Assembly (NCBI RefSeq): GCF_013407955.1
Contig: NZ_JACCBU010000001.1
Location: 4,650,001-4,714,000, forward strand
Direction: 5' to 3'
Origin: Microlunatus parietis
Lineage (GTDB): Bacteria; Actinomycetota; Actinomycetes; Propionibacteriales; Propionibacteriaceae
Length of the DNA: 64,000 nucleotides
This document shows positions 8,331 through 16,434 of the stretch, one piece after another. Every line of letters starts with the position of its first letter. Within the stretch, counting starts at the first letter, position 1. The notes beneath the pieces are model-generated. The model ran no database searches, was not told the origin of the DNA, and was given only the letters and a program-made list of their open reading frames with translations. Position numbers and translations under genes: made by a program.

Positions 8331-9740
8331 GTGGGAGACCTGCGCAACCTGGCTGACCTGCTGACCGCTCGGGCGGCGCAGGCGCCGGAGACCGTCGCGG
8401 TACGGGAAGCCGGCTCCGCGGGTCTGACCTGGGCCGAGCTGGACCGCCGGGTCACCTCGACCGCCGCCGGACTGTCCGCCACGGGCCTGGTGGCCGGGCA
8501 GCGGGTGCTGCTCGCGCTGCCGAACTCGGTCCGCCTGGTCACCGACTACCTGGCCTGCCTGCGCGCCGGGCTGGTCGCGGTGCCGATCGATCCCCGTACC
8601 GCTGCCGAGGAACGGGAGCGGCTGGCCGGCCGGGTCGGTGCCCGGCTGGTGCTGACGCCGGATTCCGATCATGATCGCGGCGGGGACGCCATCGTGGTGC
8701 CGCCGGCCGACCCGGACTCGCTCGCCGTTCTGCTGCGCACCGCGGCCACGTCGGCCGAGGCGAAGATCGCGATGATCAACCACCGGTCGCTGCTGCTGCC
8801 GGCCCGCGGACTGGCCGGGGCCGGGCTGGTCACCGCGGACGACACGGTGCTGGCGGCGCTGCCGCTCTGGCACGTGTACGGGCTCGGCGTGGTCGTCGGC
8901 GGCTGGCTGGCCAGCGGCTGTCGGCTGGTGATCACCGGCCACGACGCCGGACCGGAACTGGCCGAGATCGTCGCGGAGTCCGGCGCGACCGTGCTGCCGG
9001 TGGTGCCGGCGCTGCTGGAGCGCCTGCTCCGGGCGCCGGACCTGGCCGACCGGCTGCGCGGCGTCCGTACCATCCTGTCGGCGGCGGCGCCCCTGTCGGT
9101 CGATCTCGCCGACCGGTTCACGGAAGCCAGCGGGCACCGGGTCGAATCCGGCTACGGCCTCACCGAAGCCGCCGGCGGCGTCACGACCACGCTGCGGCCC
9201 GACGGCACCGGTGGCACCGGTCACCGGATCGGGCATGTCGGCCACCCGATGCCCGGCGTCGAGGTACGGATCGGCGACGGCTCCGATCCCGGCGAGCCGG
9301 ACCGAATCCGGATCCGGTCCGCGCAGCTGTTCGCCGGCTACTGGCCGGACGGTGGCGGCGGCCCCGATGCCGACGGCTGGTACGACACCGGCGACCTCGG
9401 CTACCTGGCCGACGGCGAGCTCTACCTGGTCGAGCGGAGCCGCGAGTTGATCATGGTCGACGGGTTCGGCGTCTATCCGGCCGAGGTGGAACGGATCATC
9501 GCCGAGCTCGACGGGGTGCTGGAGACCGCCGTGATCGGCGACCCGGCCGGCATGATCGCCTTCGTGGTCGGTCCTGATCTTGATCGGGACCGGATCGCCG
9601 AGCACTGCGCAGCTCTGCTGCCGAAGTTCAAGCGCCCGGCGTCGATCCGGCTGGTCGACGGCTTGCCGCGCGGAGTGACCGGAAAGGTCCAGAAGTCCGT
9701 CCTGCGACGGATGACCGACCAAGATCGAGAAGGACGTTGA
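8331..9740 (+). CDS. AMP-binding (adenylate-forming) enzyme-like protein with degenerate P-loop motif
   Basis: The 469-residue protein has the ANL-superfamily layout: GYGLTEAAGG (A5-like), DGWYDTGDLGYLADGELYLVER (the A7/A8 hinge) and a terminal Lys in VTGKVQKSVLR (A10). These indicate acyl-CoA synthetase ancestry. The phosphate-binding loop normally written TSGTTGxPKG is replaced by ATSAEAKIAMINH around residue 142, lacking its Ser/Thr/Gly run and distinctive Lys context. Catalysis of adenylation may therefore be lost or altered. The GTG start is at 8331. It is co-transcribed with a glutaredoxin-like gene, with stop and start overlapping by one base. Confidence 0.8.
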   Translation: MGDLRNLADLLTARAAQAPETVAVREAGSAGLTWAELDRRVTSTAAGLSATGLVAGQRVLLALPNSVRLVTDYLACLRAGLVAVPIDPRTAAEERERLAGRVGARLVLTPDSDHDRGGDAIVVPPADPDSLAVLLRTAATSAEAKIAMINHRSLLLPARGLAGAGLVTADDTVLAALPLWHVYGLGVVVGGWLASGCRLVITGHDAGPELAEIVAESGATVLPVVPALLERLLRAPDLADRLRGVRTILSAAAPLSVDLADRFTEASGHRVESGYGLTEAAGGVTTTLRPDGTGGTGHRIGHVGHPMPGVEVRIGDGSDPGEPDRIRIRSAQLFAGYWPDGGGGPDADGWYDTGDLGYLADGELYLVERSRELIMVDGFGVYPAEVERIIAELDGVLETAVIGDPAGMIAFVVGPDLDRDRIAEHCAALLPKFKRPASIRLVDGLPRGVTGKVQKSVLRRMTDQDREGR

Positions 9741-9982
9741 TGGCCGATCAACCGAGGGTCCGGGTGCTGGTCCGGCAGAACTGTCACCTCTGCGAGGAGG
9801 CGATCGCCGTGATCACCGCGGTCTGCGCCGAGACCGGTGATCAGTGGACCGCCGACGATGTCGACGCCGACCCGGACCTGGTACGGCGCTACACCGACCA
9901 GGTCCCGGTGACGTTCGTCGACGGCGCCCAGCACGACTTCTGGCGGGTCGACCCGGACCGGCTCCGGGCCGCCCTCGCCTGA
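9740..9982 (+). CDS. Glutaredoxin-like protein (DUF836 type)
   Basis: The 80-residue thioredoxin-fold protein has RQNCHLCEEA near its N-terminus, giving a CxxC redox pair, and VPVTFVDG with the cis-Pro typical of the fold. It probably reduces or senses disulfides in the cytosol. The ATG overlaps the upstream stop (TGATG), so translation is coupled to the AMP-binding-like gene. The partner protein is unknown. Confidence 0.85.
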   Translation: MADQPRVRVLVRQNCHLCEEAIAVITAVCAETGDQWTADDVDADPDLVRRYTDQVPVTFVDGAQHDFWRVDPDRLRAALA

Positions 9983-9991
9983 GCAGAAACG

Positions 9992-10393
9992 TCAGCCGGG
10001 TAGGACCGCCGCGACTGCCGACACCTCGATCAACGCGCCGGGGACGCCGAGCCCGGCGACCAGCGCGGCCGTGACCAGCGGCGGCGCGCCGTCCCGGGCG
10101 AGCTTCGGCGCGATCGCCCCGTAGGCGGCACCGAGATCGACGCCCTCCTTGATCAACACCGTCCAGACGACGACATCGGCGAGCGACGCGCCCGCCGCGG
10201 CCAGCGCGGTGGCGACGTTGTCGACGGCCCGACGGGACTGCTCGGCGACGTCGTCCGACACCACCGCCCCGGTCTGGTCGATGCCGTTCTGGCCGCCGAC
10301 GTAGATGGTGGTCGCCTCGGGCGGCACCACGGCGACATGGCTGAAGGCCGGGCTCGCGACGAGGCCGGCCGGCTGCATCACTGTGATTTCCAT
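9992..10393 (-). CDS. RidA family protein (reactive intermediate deaminase)
   Basis: The 133-residue protein shows RidA features: YVGGQNGIDQTGAVVSDDV, a central helix with AVDNVATALAAAGASLADVV, and GALIEVSAVAAVL at the end. RidA proteins hydrolyse reactive enamines and imines formed by PLP enzymes. The usual C-terminal catalytic Arg is not evident (ALIEVSA instead of the R-x-x-x-E layout), so it may belong to a non-archetypal Rid subgroup. A start three codons upstream (10402) is also possible. It is divergent from the WYL regulator and shares a 54-60 bp control region. Confidence 0.85.
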   Translation of the reverse strand: MEITVMQPAGLVASPAFSHVAVVPPEATTIYVGGQNGIDQTGAVVSDDVAEQSRRAVDNVATALAAAGASLADVVVWTVLIKEGVDLGAAYGAIAPKLARDGAPPLVTAALVAGLGVPGALIEVSAVAAVLPG

Positions 10394-10412
10394 GATCACC
10401 ATCGTTCCCGGT

Positions 10413-10437
10413 TACCCTGACAGAAACTGTCCGGGTA
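10413..10437. promoter_or_regulatory. Inverted repeat between ridA-like and WYL genes, likely operator
   Basis: TACCCTGACAG and CTGTCCGGGTA form 11-bp arms with one mismatch around an AAA centre. The site lies 20 bp from either divergent start. WYL-domain regulators often bind such a dyad and control the neighbour and themselves. Function inferred. Confidence 0.6.
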
Positions 10438-10456
10438 GTGAGGAATCATCGAGAAC

Positions 10457-11389
10457 ATGACGGCGACCGGCCGACGGCTCGAGCTGCTGACCCTGCTGCA
10501 GGCGCAGCCGGGCATCTCGGCCGCCACCCTGGCCCGGCGGCTCGGCGTCACCGAGCGGACCGCGCGCCGCGACGTCGGGCAGCTGCGCGACCTCGGCTAC
10601 CGGATCGAGGGCAGCGCAGGCCGGGCCGGCGGCTACCGGCTGGCCCCGGGCAGCACCGTGCCCGCCCTGATGCTGAACGAGGACGAGCTGCTCGCGGTCG
10701 CGCTCGGTCTCCGTACCCTCACCGGGGTGCCGGACGGCGACACCGCCGCCCTGACCGCGCTGTCCAAGATCGCCGCGATCGTGCCGTCCCGGCTGCGGCA
10801 CCGGCTCGGCGCCCTGTCCCGGATCGCCCGGGCGGACGCGCCGCGCCGGGTCGTCGACGGCGCGGTGCTGGTCACCCTGGCACTGGCCTGCCGCCAGCAG
10901 GAGGCCGTACGACTCCGGCGGCGGGGCGAAGACCGGCCGCGCACCGTACAGCCCTGGCAGCTCGTCCACGCCGGCACCACCTGGTACCTGATCGCCGCCG
11001 AACGCGAGGTCGGCGAATGGCGCACCTGGGCGCTGGACCGGATCGAGCGCGCGGAACTCCTCGGCACCAAGCTCGCGGCGCCCGAGCCGCCCGAGGACCC
11101 GGTCGCCTTCGTCACCCGTTCCCTGGCCCGCGGCCGCCGGCACCAGCTCCGGCTGCGCGTCGACGCTCCCGCCGAGGTGGTCCGGCGAGCTGTCCCGGCC
11201 ACCGTCGCCGAGGTGATCGAGGACGGCGAGGGCTGCGAACTGCACCTGGCCACCGACGACCTCGCCGGCGCCGCCCGCTGGGTCGTCTCGCTCCGCCTGG
11301 ACGTCGACGTGATCGAACCCGCCGAACTGCGCGACCACCTGGTCCAGCTCGGACGGTCCCTGACGGACCGCTACGCCGATCGCCCGTAG
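10457..11389 (+). CDS. WYL-domain transcriptional regulator with N-terminal HTH
   Basis: The 310-residue protein opens with a DeoR-type helix-turn-helix (LLTLLQAQPGISAATLARRLGVTERTARRDVGQLRDLGYRI), then GRAGGYRLAPG, the wing typical of YafY-like proteins. The WYL domain follows around residues 140-215, with TTWYLIAAER and WRTWALDRIERAELL. The C-terminal WCX-like part ends in LVQLGRSLTDRY. WYL domains bind nucleic acids or small ligands and regulate neighbours. The divergent RidA-family gene and the dyad between them are the likely targets. Confidence 0.88.
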   Translation: MTATGRRLELLTLLQAQPGISAATLARRLGVTERTARRDVGQLRDLGYRIEGSAGRAGGYRLAPGSTVPALMLNEDELLAVALGLRTLTGVPDGDTAALTALSKIAAIVPSRLRHRLGALSRIARADAPRRVVDGAVLVTLALACRQQEAVRLRRRGEDRPRTVQPWQLVHAGTTWYLIAAEREVGEWRTWALDRIERAELLGTKLAAPEPPEDPVAFVTRSLARGRRHQLRLRVDAPAEVVRRAVPATVAEVIEDGEGCELHLATDDLAGAARWVVSLRLDVDVIEPAELRDHLVQLGRSLTDRYADRP

Positions 11390-11453
11390 GAAGCGGGCCG
11401 CATCCTGCCGGGTACACGCGGCCAAACCCACCCCGATCCCTTCAGGCCCGAGG

Positions 11454-11560
11454 ATGGCCCGCCCTGACCCGCCGATCGTCGGCGGCCACAGGGGTGAATC
11501 GCACGCCGCGGCAGCGCGCCGAGAACTGCAGGAGGAGACCGGTACGGGACTGAGAATCTC
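11454..11560 (+). pseudogene. Nudix box remnant
   Basis: A short stretch reads IVGGHRGESHAAAARRELQEETG in frame from 11454 (key residues G, E, RE-L-EE-G), which is almost the full Nudix hydrolase signature but with the G-to-E spacing two residues short. No substrate domain surrounds it and the frame soon runs into unrelated sequence, so this is a relic rather than a gene. Confidence 0.55.
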
Positions 11561-11613
11561 GTGGAACTGCCCTGGATCTGGGCCCACCCGACCAACCAGA
11601 CCAAGGCCGGCGC

Positions 11614-11695
11614 AGTGTCCTAAACCTGCAACGCAACCGTCTCAGAACGCCGAAAACCTGCCTCGAAGGGCGTTGCATTGCAGGTTTAGGACACT
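11614..11695. repeat. 24-bp inverted repeat (arms 11614-11637 and 11672-11695)
   Basis: The arms are identical apart from one mismatch and are separated by 34 bp. The GC content of the arms is well below that of the surroundings. It lies between the Nudix relic and the nitrilase gene. It could be a miniature mobile element end pair or a bidirectional terminator for the convergent genes. The 324-bp gap 11390-11713 holds only this and the relic. Confidence 0.75.
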
Positions 11696-11713
11696 CGGGC
11701 CCGAAGTCGCCTC

Positions 11714-12577
11714 TCACCGGCCATCCAGCAGCAGTCGCTGGCGTTGCCGCCACGGTCGTCCACTTTCTCGCCCCGCCCTGACCCGCCAATCGTCGACAGT
11801 CAGGTCGAGGCCGGCGATCACGACTGACGGCTGCTCGCCCGGCGTCCCGCGCACCAGCCACCGGTAGCCGGGCCAGGCCACGCTGCTGCCGAGCCAGTCG
11901 GGCTGCAGCGCGGGCGTGGGTTGGAGGACCCAGAGGTCTGCCATTTCGGCGAGGGCGAGGACCCGCTTGTCCTCGTTCGCGGGGCTGGGACCTTCGGTCA
12001 TCGTGGCCAGGATGAGGGCATCGGCCTCGAGCTGTTCGTATTCGATCACGAGCTCGGGGAGCATCCCTTCGATGCAGAGCAAACAGCCGACGCGAATCCC
12101 GTCCACGGTGAAGATCAACGGCTCGCTGCCCCGGGTGAGTCGATAGACCGCATCTTCGTTCCTGGACAGGTGACGCTTGTCGTACCGGCCGATGGTCGTT
12201 CCATGATCGTCGAACACGACAAGGCTGTTGTAGGGCCGGCCCGGATCCGGTGAACGGGTGAGGCAGCCGACCACCACCCAGACGGAGTGTTCGGCCGCGG
12301 CTTCGCCGATGGTTCGCAGTTCCTCCTCGACCGCGTCCCAGGCGTACTTGGACCAGTCCGCCACGGTCACCTGGTCGGGGTCGGCGGAGATCGCACGCTT
12401 GGTCGGGTACGAGAGCGCGCCCTCGGTGAACGCAACCAGTCGGGCTCCTTCGGCGGCGGCCGCGCCGATCAAGGCCCGGATGGTAGCGCCGTTGCGGCGG
12501 ATGTCGTCGGCGCTCACACCTCGGTGCGCTCCGGCGCCCTGCCCCAGCCCGACGCGAAGCTTGCCCGCCTCAATCAT
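11714..12577 (-). CDS. Carbon-nitrogen hydrolase (nitrilase superfamily)
   Basis: The 287-residue protein has the catalytic triad of the superfamily: Glu52 in FTEG, Lys134 in YDKRHL and Cys168 in CLLCIE. These enzymes hydrolyse amides or nitriles through a thiol acyl intermediate in the cytosol. The ATG at 12577 is preceded by GTGAGGAAAC, a good ribosome binding site; a longer frame to 12634 is less likely. It follows the betaine-type ABC operon on the same strand with a 105-bp gap, so it may act on an imported amide, but this is only context. Confidence 0.87.
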   Translation of the reverse strand: MIEAGKLRVGLGQGAGAHRGVSADDIRRNGATIRALIGAAAAEGARLVAFTEGALSYPTKRAISADPDQVTVADWSKYAWDAVEEELRTIGEAAAEHSVWVVVGCLTRSPDPGRPYNSLVVFDDHGTTIGRYDKRHLSRNEDAVYRLTRGSEPLIFTVDGIRVGCLLCIEGMLPELVIEYEQLEADALILATMTEGPSPANEDKRVLALAEMADLWVLQPTPALQPDWLGSSVAWPGYRWLVRGTPGEQPSVVIAGLDLTVDDWRVRAGRESGRPWRQRQRLLLDGR

Positions 12578-12682
12578 CGTTTCCTCACTGCCGATCTTGC
12601 TGCCGACTCTTCCGGACTCACCGAACGGACGCAAAGGGCACGATCCGGGCGACGAATCCTGCCCTTGGCGTCCGCTCAGTGC

Positions 12683-13618
12683 CTAGATCAGGCCCTGTTC
12701 CTTGAGCCACTCCTCGGCGACGTCCCGTTCGCTCTCGCCGTCGAGGTCGACCCTGCCGTTCAGGTCGATCATGACCTCGGCGGTCAGCTTCTCGCTGATC
12801 GGCGCCATGATCTCCGCGATGGCGGGATGCTGGTCGAGGGTCTCCTGGCGGAGGGTGACGGCGCCCAGGTATTCGATGAAGAAGTTCCGGTCGTCCTCGA
12901 GCACGAGCAGGTCGTTCGCGGCGATCCGGGCCTCGGTGGTGGTCACCTCGCCGAAGGCGCAGTCCTTGCCGATCTGCGGGTAGACCAGGTTGAGGTCGAG
13001 CTCGACGACGTTGGAGAACTTGAAGCCGTACGCCTTCTGCAGGCCGGGCAGGCCGTCGTCGCGGTTGATGAACTCGCTGGCCGCGCACACGGCGCCCTGG
13101 TCCGGGTTCTGCTTGATGAATTCCGCCGCATCACCGAGCTTCTTGATGTTGTGCTCGGTGGCGAAGGCGTTCTTGACGGCGATGCCGTACGCGTTCTCGA
13201 ACTTGGCCGGCGGCAGCCAGGCCACCCCGTTCTTCGCGTCGGCCTGCTTCACCTGCTCATAGAGATCATCGGGAACGTCGGTCGGCTCGTTGCCGAGGAT
13301 GTTCACCCAGCCGGTGCCGGTGTAGTCCCAGTAGAGGTCGATCTGCTTGGTGGTCAGCGCCTCCCGCACCGTGGCGCTGCCAGTGATGCCGGTCTTGTCG
13401 TTCACTTCTGCGCCGGCGTTCTCCAGTGCGACGGCGGCGAGCTGGCCGAGCACCTTCGACTCGGTGAATTCCTTGGAGCCGACGGTGATCGTGACTCCCG
13501 ACAGCTCGCCGTTCCCGCCGGGCGAGCCTGCGTTCTGACCGCCGCCGCAGCCGGCCAGCAGGCCGAGCGTGGCGACGGCTGCGACCAGGATGCTGGTCGA
13601 TCGTGCCCTGAGTTTCAC
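12683..13618 (-). CDS. Glycine betaine/choline-type ABC transporter substrate-binding lipoprotein
   Basis: The protein starts at GTG 13618, set by AAGGAG six bases upstream, and has a lipoprotein signal ending LLAGCGGG. The mature part begins with ITVGSKEFTESKVLGQLAAVALENAGAEV, the hallmark of the OsmF/OpuCC/ProX-type periplasmic-binding family for quaternary amines. YWDYTGTGW contains aromatic residues expected to form the cation-binding cage. It is the last of four transporter genes here, delivering an osmolyte to the two permeases. The exact ligand is unproven. Confidence 0.92.
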   Translation of the reverse strand: MKLRARSTSILVAAVATLGLLAGCGGGQNAGSPGGNGELSGVTITVGSKEFTESKVLGQLAAVALENAGAEVNDKTGITGSATVREALTTKQIDLYWDYTGTGWVNILGNEPTDVPDDLYEQVKQADAKNGVAWLPPAKFENAYGIAVKNAFATEHNIKKLGDAAEFIKQNPDQGAVCAASEFINRDDGLPGLQKAYGFKFSNVVELDLNLVYPQIGKDCAFGEVTTTEARIAANDLLVLEDDRNFFIEYLGAVTLRQETLDQHPAIAEIMAPISEKLTAEVMIDLNGRVDLDGESERDVAEEWLKEQGLI

Positions 13619-13685
13619 GTTGTCTCCTTGGTTCCGTACGGGCTTCACATGGGTTTCATCGCAACAAGATCAAGAAGGGGTACGG

Positions 13686-14477
13686 CTACAGGCCGGAGGG
13701 ACGGACGGCGTCCTCGACCACCCCGGCCAGGTAGTCGATCAGCAGCGCCAGCACCGCGGTCAGCACGGCGCCGGTGATCTGGATCAGCTGCCGATTGGTC
13801 GCCATCCCGGCGACGATCACCCGGCCCAGTCCGCCGGCGTCGATGTAGGCGGCCAGGGTCGCGGTGCCGACGTTGATCACCAGAGCGGTACGGATACCGG
13901 CGAGGATGATCGGGACCGACAACGGCAGTTCGATCCCGAACAGCACCTGGCCGGACGACATGCCCATCCCGCGGCCGGATTCCAGCACGGCCGGGTCGAC
14001 CTGTTGCAGGCCGACCACGGTGTTCAGCATCACCGGGATGATCGCGTAGATCACCAGGCCGATGATCGCCGCGCCGAACCCGACGAGCGAGAACGCGACC
14101 GCGAGCAGCACCAGGATGCCGATCGTCGGCAACGCCTGGCCCAGATTGAACAGGCCGATCAGGAACGGCCGGATCGGCCGGAAGAGCCTGCGCGAGAAGA
14201 GGATCCCGAGCGGCAGCGCGACCATGATCACCAGCACCGTCGAGACCAGCGTCAGGGCCAGGTGCTCGCCGACCGCAGCCAGCAGGTTGGCGGACGACAG
14301 GGCGCGCTGCTCGATCGTGTCCAGCGGCCGGGCGTTGATCACCGCGAACAGCACCGCCAGCGCGCCGAGGCAGAGCAACGGCCGGATCAGGTAGCCGAAT
14401 GCGGTCCGGCGGTGGGTCTCGACGGGTACGGTCGGCGGCGTGCCGGCTTCCGTGACCGGCGGTGCGGCGACGGTCAT
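13686..14477 (-). CDS. Quaternary-amine ABC transporter permease
   Basis: The 263-residue membrane protein has about six hydrophobic helices and the EAA-like loop ESGRGMGMSSGQVLFGIELPLSVPIILAGIR that contacts the ATPase. LGQALPTIGILVLL and AYIDAGGLGRVIVAGM match OpuCB/ProW-type permeases. It overlaps the upstream ATPase gene by 4 bp, so the two are co-translated. It has an N-terminal cytoplasmic extension of about 25 residues that the other permease lacks. Confidence 0.92.
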   Translation of the reverse strand: MTVAAPPVTEAGTPPTVPVETHRRTAFGYLIRPLLCLGALAVLFAVINARPLDTIEQRALSSANLLAAVGEHLALTLVSTVLVIMVALPLGILFSRRLFRPIRPFLIGLFNLGQALPTIGILVLLAVAFSLVGFGAAIIGLVIYAIIPVMLNTVVGLQQVDPAVLESGRGMGMSSGQVLFGIELPLSVPIILAGIRTALVINVGTATLAAYIDAGGLGRVIVAGMATNRQLIQITGAVLTAVLALLIDYLAGVVEDAVRPSGL

Positions 14478-15640
14478 CGCAGGTCCTGCCCGCTGCCGCC
14501 CCGGGCCGTGCCGTTCAGGGTCTGGATGTCGATCACGCCGCGATAGCGACCTTGATCATCGACCGCGACGCCGAGCGCGTAGTCGGCGGTGATCATCTCG
14601 TTCAGCGCGTCGTGCAGGGTGGCCTGCGGCGTCAGGATCGCCGCGGCCGGGACGCCGGCTTGGTCCAGCGGCTGCCCGTTGAAGTTGTGCAGCGCGGTGA
14701 GGTCGAGCCAGCGGCGCGGCCGGCCGTCGGCGTCGAGCGCCAGCAGCGCGGGGCCGCCGTCCCGGCGGAGCAGTTCGATCGCCTCCTGCCGCGGCGTGTC
14801 CGGCCCGACGGTGACCCACTCGGCCGGCTTCAACTCGCCGACCCGGGTCAGGCCGAGCTGGCGCAGCGAGGCGCCGGAACCGACGAACTCGGCCACGAAG
14901 TCGTTCGCCGGGGCGGCCAGGATCCGTTCCGGCGTGTCGAACTGGGCGATCGTCGAGCCCTCCTGCAGGATCGCGATCCGGTCGCCCATCCGGATCGCCT
15001 CGTCGATGTCGTGGGTGACGAAGACGATCGTCTTGTGCAACTCGGCCTGCAGCCGGAGGAATTCGCTCTGCAGCCGCTCCCGGGTGATCGGGTCGAGCGC
15101 GCCGAACGGCTCGTCCATCAGCATCACCTCGGGATCGCCGCCGAGCGCCCGGGCCACGCCGACCCGCTGCGCCTGGCCGCCGGACAGGTGCTTGGGGTAG
15201 CGGTCCCGGTAGATCGCCGGATCCAGGTTGACCAGCTCCAGCAGCTCGTCCACCCGGGCCCTGACCCGGTCGGGGTCCCAGCCGAGCAGCTTCGGCACGG
15301 TGGCGATGTTCTGGGCCAGCGTCCGGTGCGGGAACAGGCCGGTCTGCTGGATCACGTACCCGATCCGGCGGCGCAGCAGGTCCGGGTTCGCCCGGGTCAC
15401 GTCCGCGTCGTCGATCACGATCCGACCGGAGGTCGGTTCGATGATCCGGTTGATCATCTTCATCGTGGTCGTCTTGCCGCAGCCGGACGGGCCGACCAAG
15501 ATCACGATCTCGCCCTCGTACACGTCCAGCGAGAGGTCGTCGACCGCGGGCTTGGCGGAGCCGGGGTAGACCTTGGTCAGGTGCTCCAGTTTGATCATCA
15601 CGCGGCGCCCGTCGGTGTCCGGCAGGGTCGGGCTGGTCAT
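14474..15640 (-). CDS. Quaternary-amine ABC transporter ATP-binding protein with CBS-like tail
   Basis: The 388-residue protein has Walker A GPSGCGKTTTMKM, signature LSGGQAQRVGVARAL, Walker B VMLMDEPFGALDP and switch His in VTHDIDEA. The region after about residue 260 resembles paired CBS domains (AEWVTVGPDTPRQEAIELLRRDGG and AAILTPQATLHDALNEMI), which in OpuA-type importers sense ionic strength. Spacing shows four-base overlaps with both permease genes. It energises uptake of the osmolyte. Confidence 0.94.
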   Translation of the reverse strand: MTSPTLPDTDGRRVMIKLEHLTKVYPGSAKPAVDDLSLDVYEGEIVILVGPSGCGKTTTMKMINRIIEPTSGRIVIDDADVTRANPDLLRRRIGYVIQQTGLFPHRTLAQNIATVPKLLGWDPDRVRARVDELLELVNLDPAIYRDRYPKHLSGGQAQRVGVARALGGDPEVMLMDEPFGALDPITRERLQSEFLRLQAELHKTIVFVTHDIDEAIRMGDRIAILQEGSTIAQFDTPERILAAPANDFVAEFVGSGASLRQLGLTRVGELKPAEWVTVGPDTPRQEAIELLRRDGGPALLALDADGRPRRWLDLTALHNFNGQPLDQAGVPAAAILTPQATLHDALNEMITADYALGVAVDDQGRYRGVIDIQTLNGTARGGSGQDLR

Positions 15641-16299
15641 CGGATTCCCTTCGAGGTGGTGAAGATCCGCAGCAGGTTGAGGACGATGTCGTACAGCACG
15701 GCGACGAGCATGACGCCGATGATCCCGGCCAGCACCAGGTGGACGCCGACCGGCGTGCCGACCCGGGCCAGCCCACCGAAGATCAACTCGCCGTAGCCCG
15801 GGCCGAGCACCACGTTGCCGATCGCCGCGATCCCGATCAAGATCAGTGTGGTGACCCGGATGCCGGTGATGATCACCGGCCAGGCCAGCGGGAACTCGAT
15901 CGTGATCAGCTGCCGGAACCGGCTCATGCCCATGCCGCGGGCCGACTCGACGACCGCGGGGTCGACCGAGCGCAGGCCGGTGATGGTGTTCCGCAGGATC
16001 GGCAGCAGTCCGTACAGGGAGAGGGCCAGCACCACCGGTGTGGCGCCGAGGCCGAACGGCCCGATGAACAGGACGAAGAGGGCGAAGGAGGGGATGGTCA
16101 GGGTGACTCCGGCCGCCGCGAGGATCACCTCGCGGGCCCGGTCGGTGCGGTAGACGGCGGCGCCGAGCCCGATCCCGATGATCGAGCAGAGGGCTACCGA
16201 GATCGCCACGACCGCGACATGCTGCAGCCCCAGTTCCAGCATGTCGTCGCTGCGTCGGATGAGGAATTCGCCGAAATTCAGGACCTCACTCCCGTCCAT
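15637..16299 (-). CDS. Quaternary-amine ABC transporter permease (first gene of operon)
   Basis: The 220-residue permease has about five hydrophobic helices and the coupling loop ESARGMGMSRFRQLITIEFPLAWPVIITGIR. It is the first gene of the four-gene importer operon and overlaps the ATPase by 4 bp. Its promoter must lie in the 135 bp shared with the divergent rex gene, so the Rex site there might also affect it, although the site is closer to rex. Confidence 0.92.
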   Translation of the reverse strand: MDGSEVLNFGEFLIRRSDDMLELGLQHVAVVAISVALCSIIGIGLGAAVYRTDRAREVILAAAGVTLTIPSFALFVLFIGPFGLGATPVVLALSLYGLLPILRNTITGLRSVDPAVVESARGMGMSRFRQLITIEFPLAWPVIITGIRVTTLILIGIAAIGNVVLGPGYGELIFGGLARVGTPVGVHLVLAGIIGVMLVAVLYDIVLNLLRIFTTSKGIR

Positions 16300-16383
16300 G
16301 AGACGTCACTGTGGATCTTTCCTACACGATTCAACGAGCCGGTGCACCCGAGCCGGCCCTGGGCTGCTGTGTGCAAACAGAGT

Positions 16384-16401
16384 TTGTGCAAGCATTCACA
16401 A
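16384..16401. promoter_or_regulatory. Rex operator (ROP box)
   Basis: TTGTGCAAGCATTCACAA closely fits the known Rex consensus TTGTGAAnnnnTTCACAA, with complete outer arms. It lies 33 bp upstream of the rex start. In Streptomyces, Rex represses its own rex-hem operon when NADH/NAD is low; the same loop is inferred here. Confidence 0.85.
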
Positions 16402-16434
16402 GCTCGTAGAGTGGCTCTTGTCCGAAGGAGTGAT

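Noticed and set aside
12287..15796. Plus-strand frames of 400-500 codons across the osmolyte transporter genes
   Set aside because: Shadows of four genes with clear ABC-transporter motifs on the minus strand.
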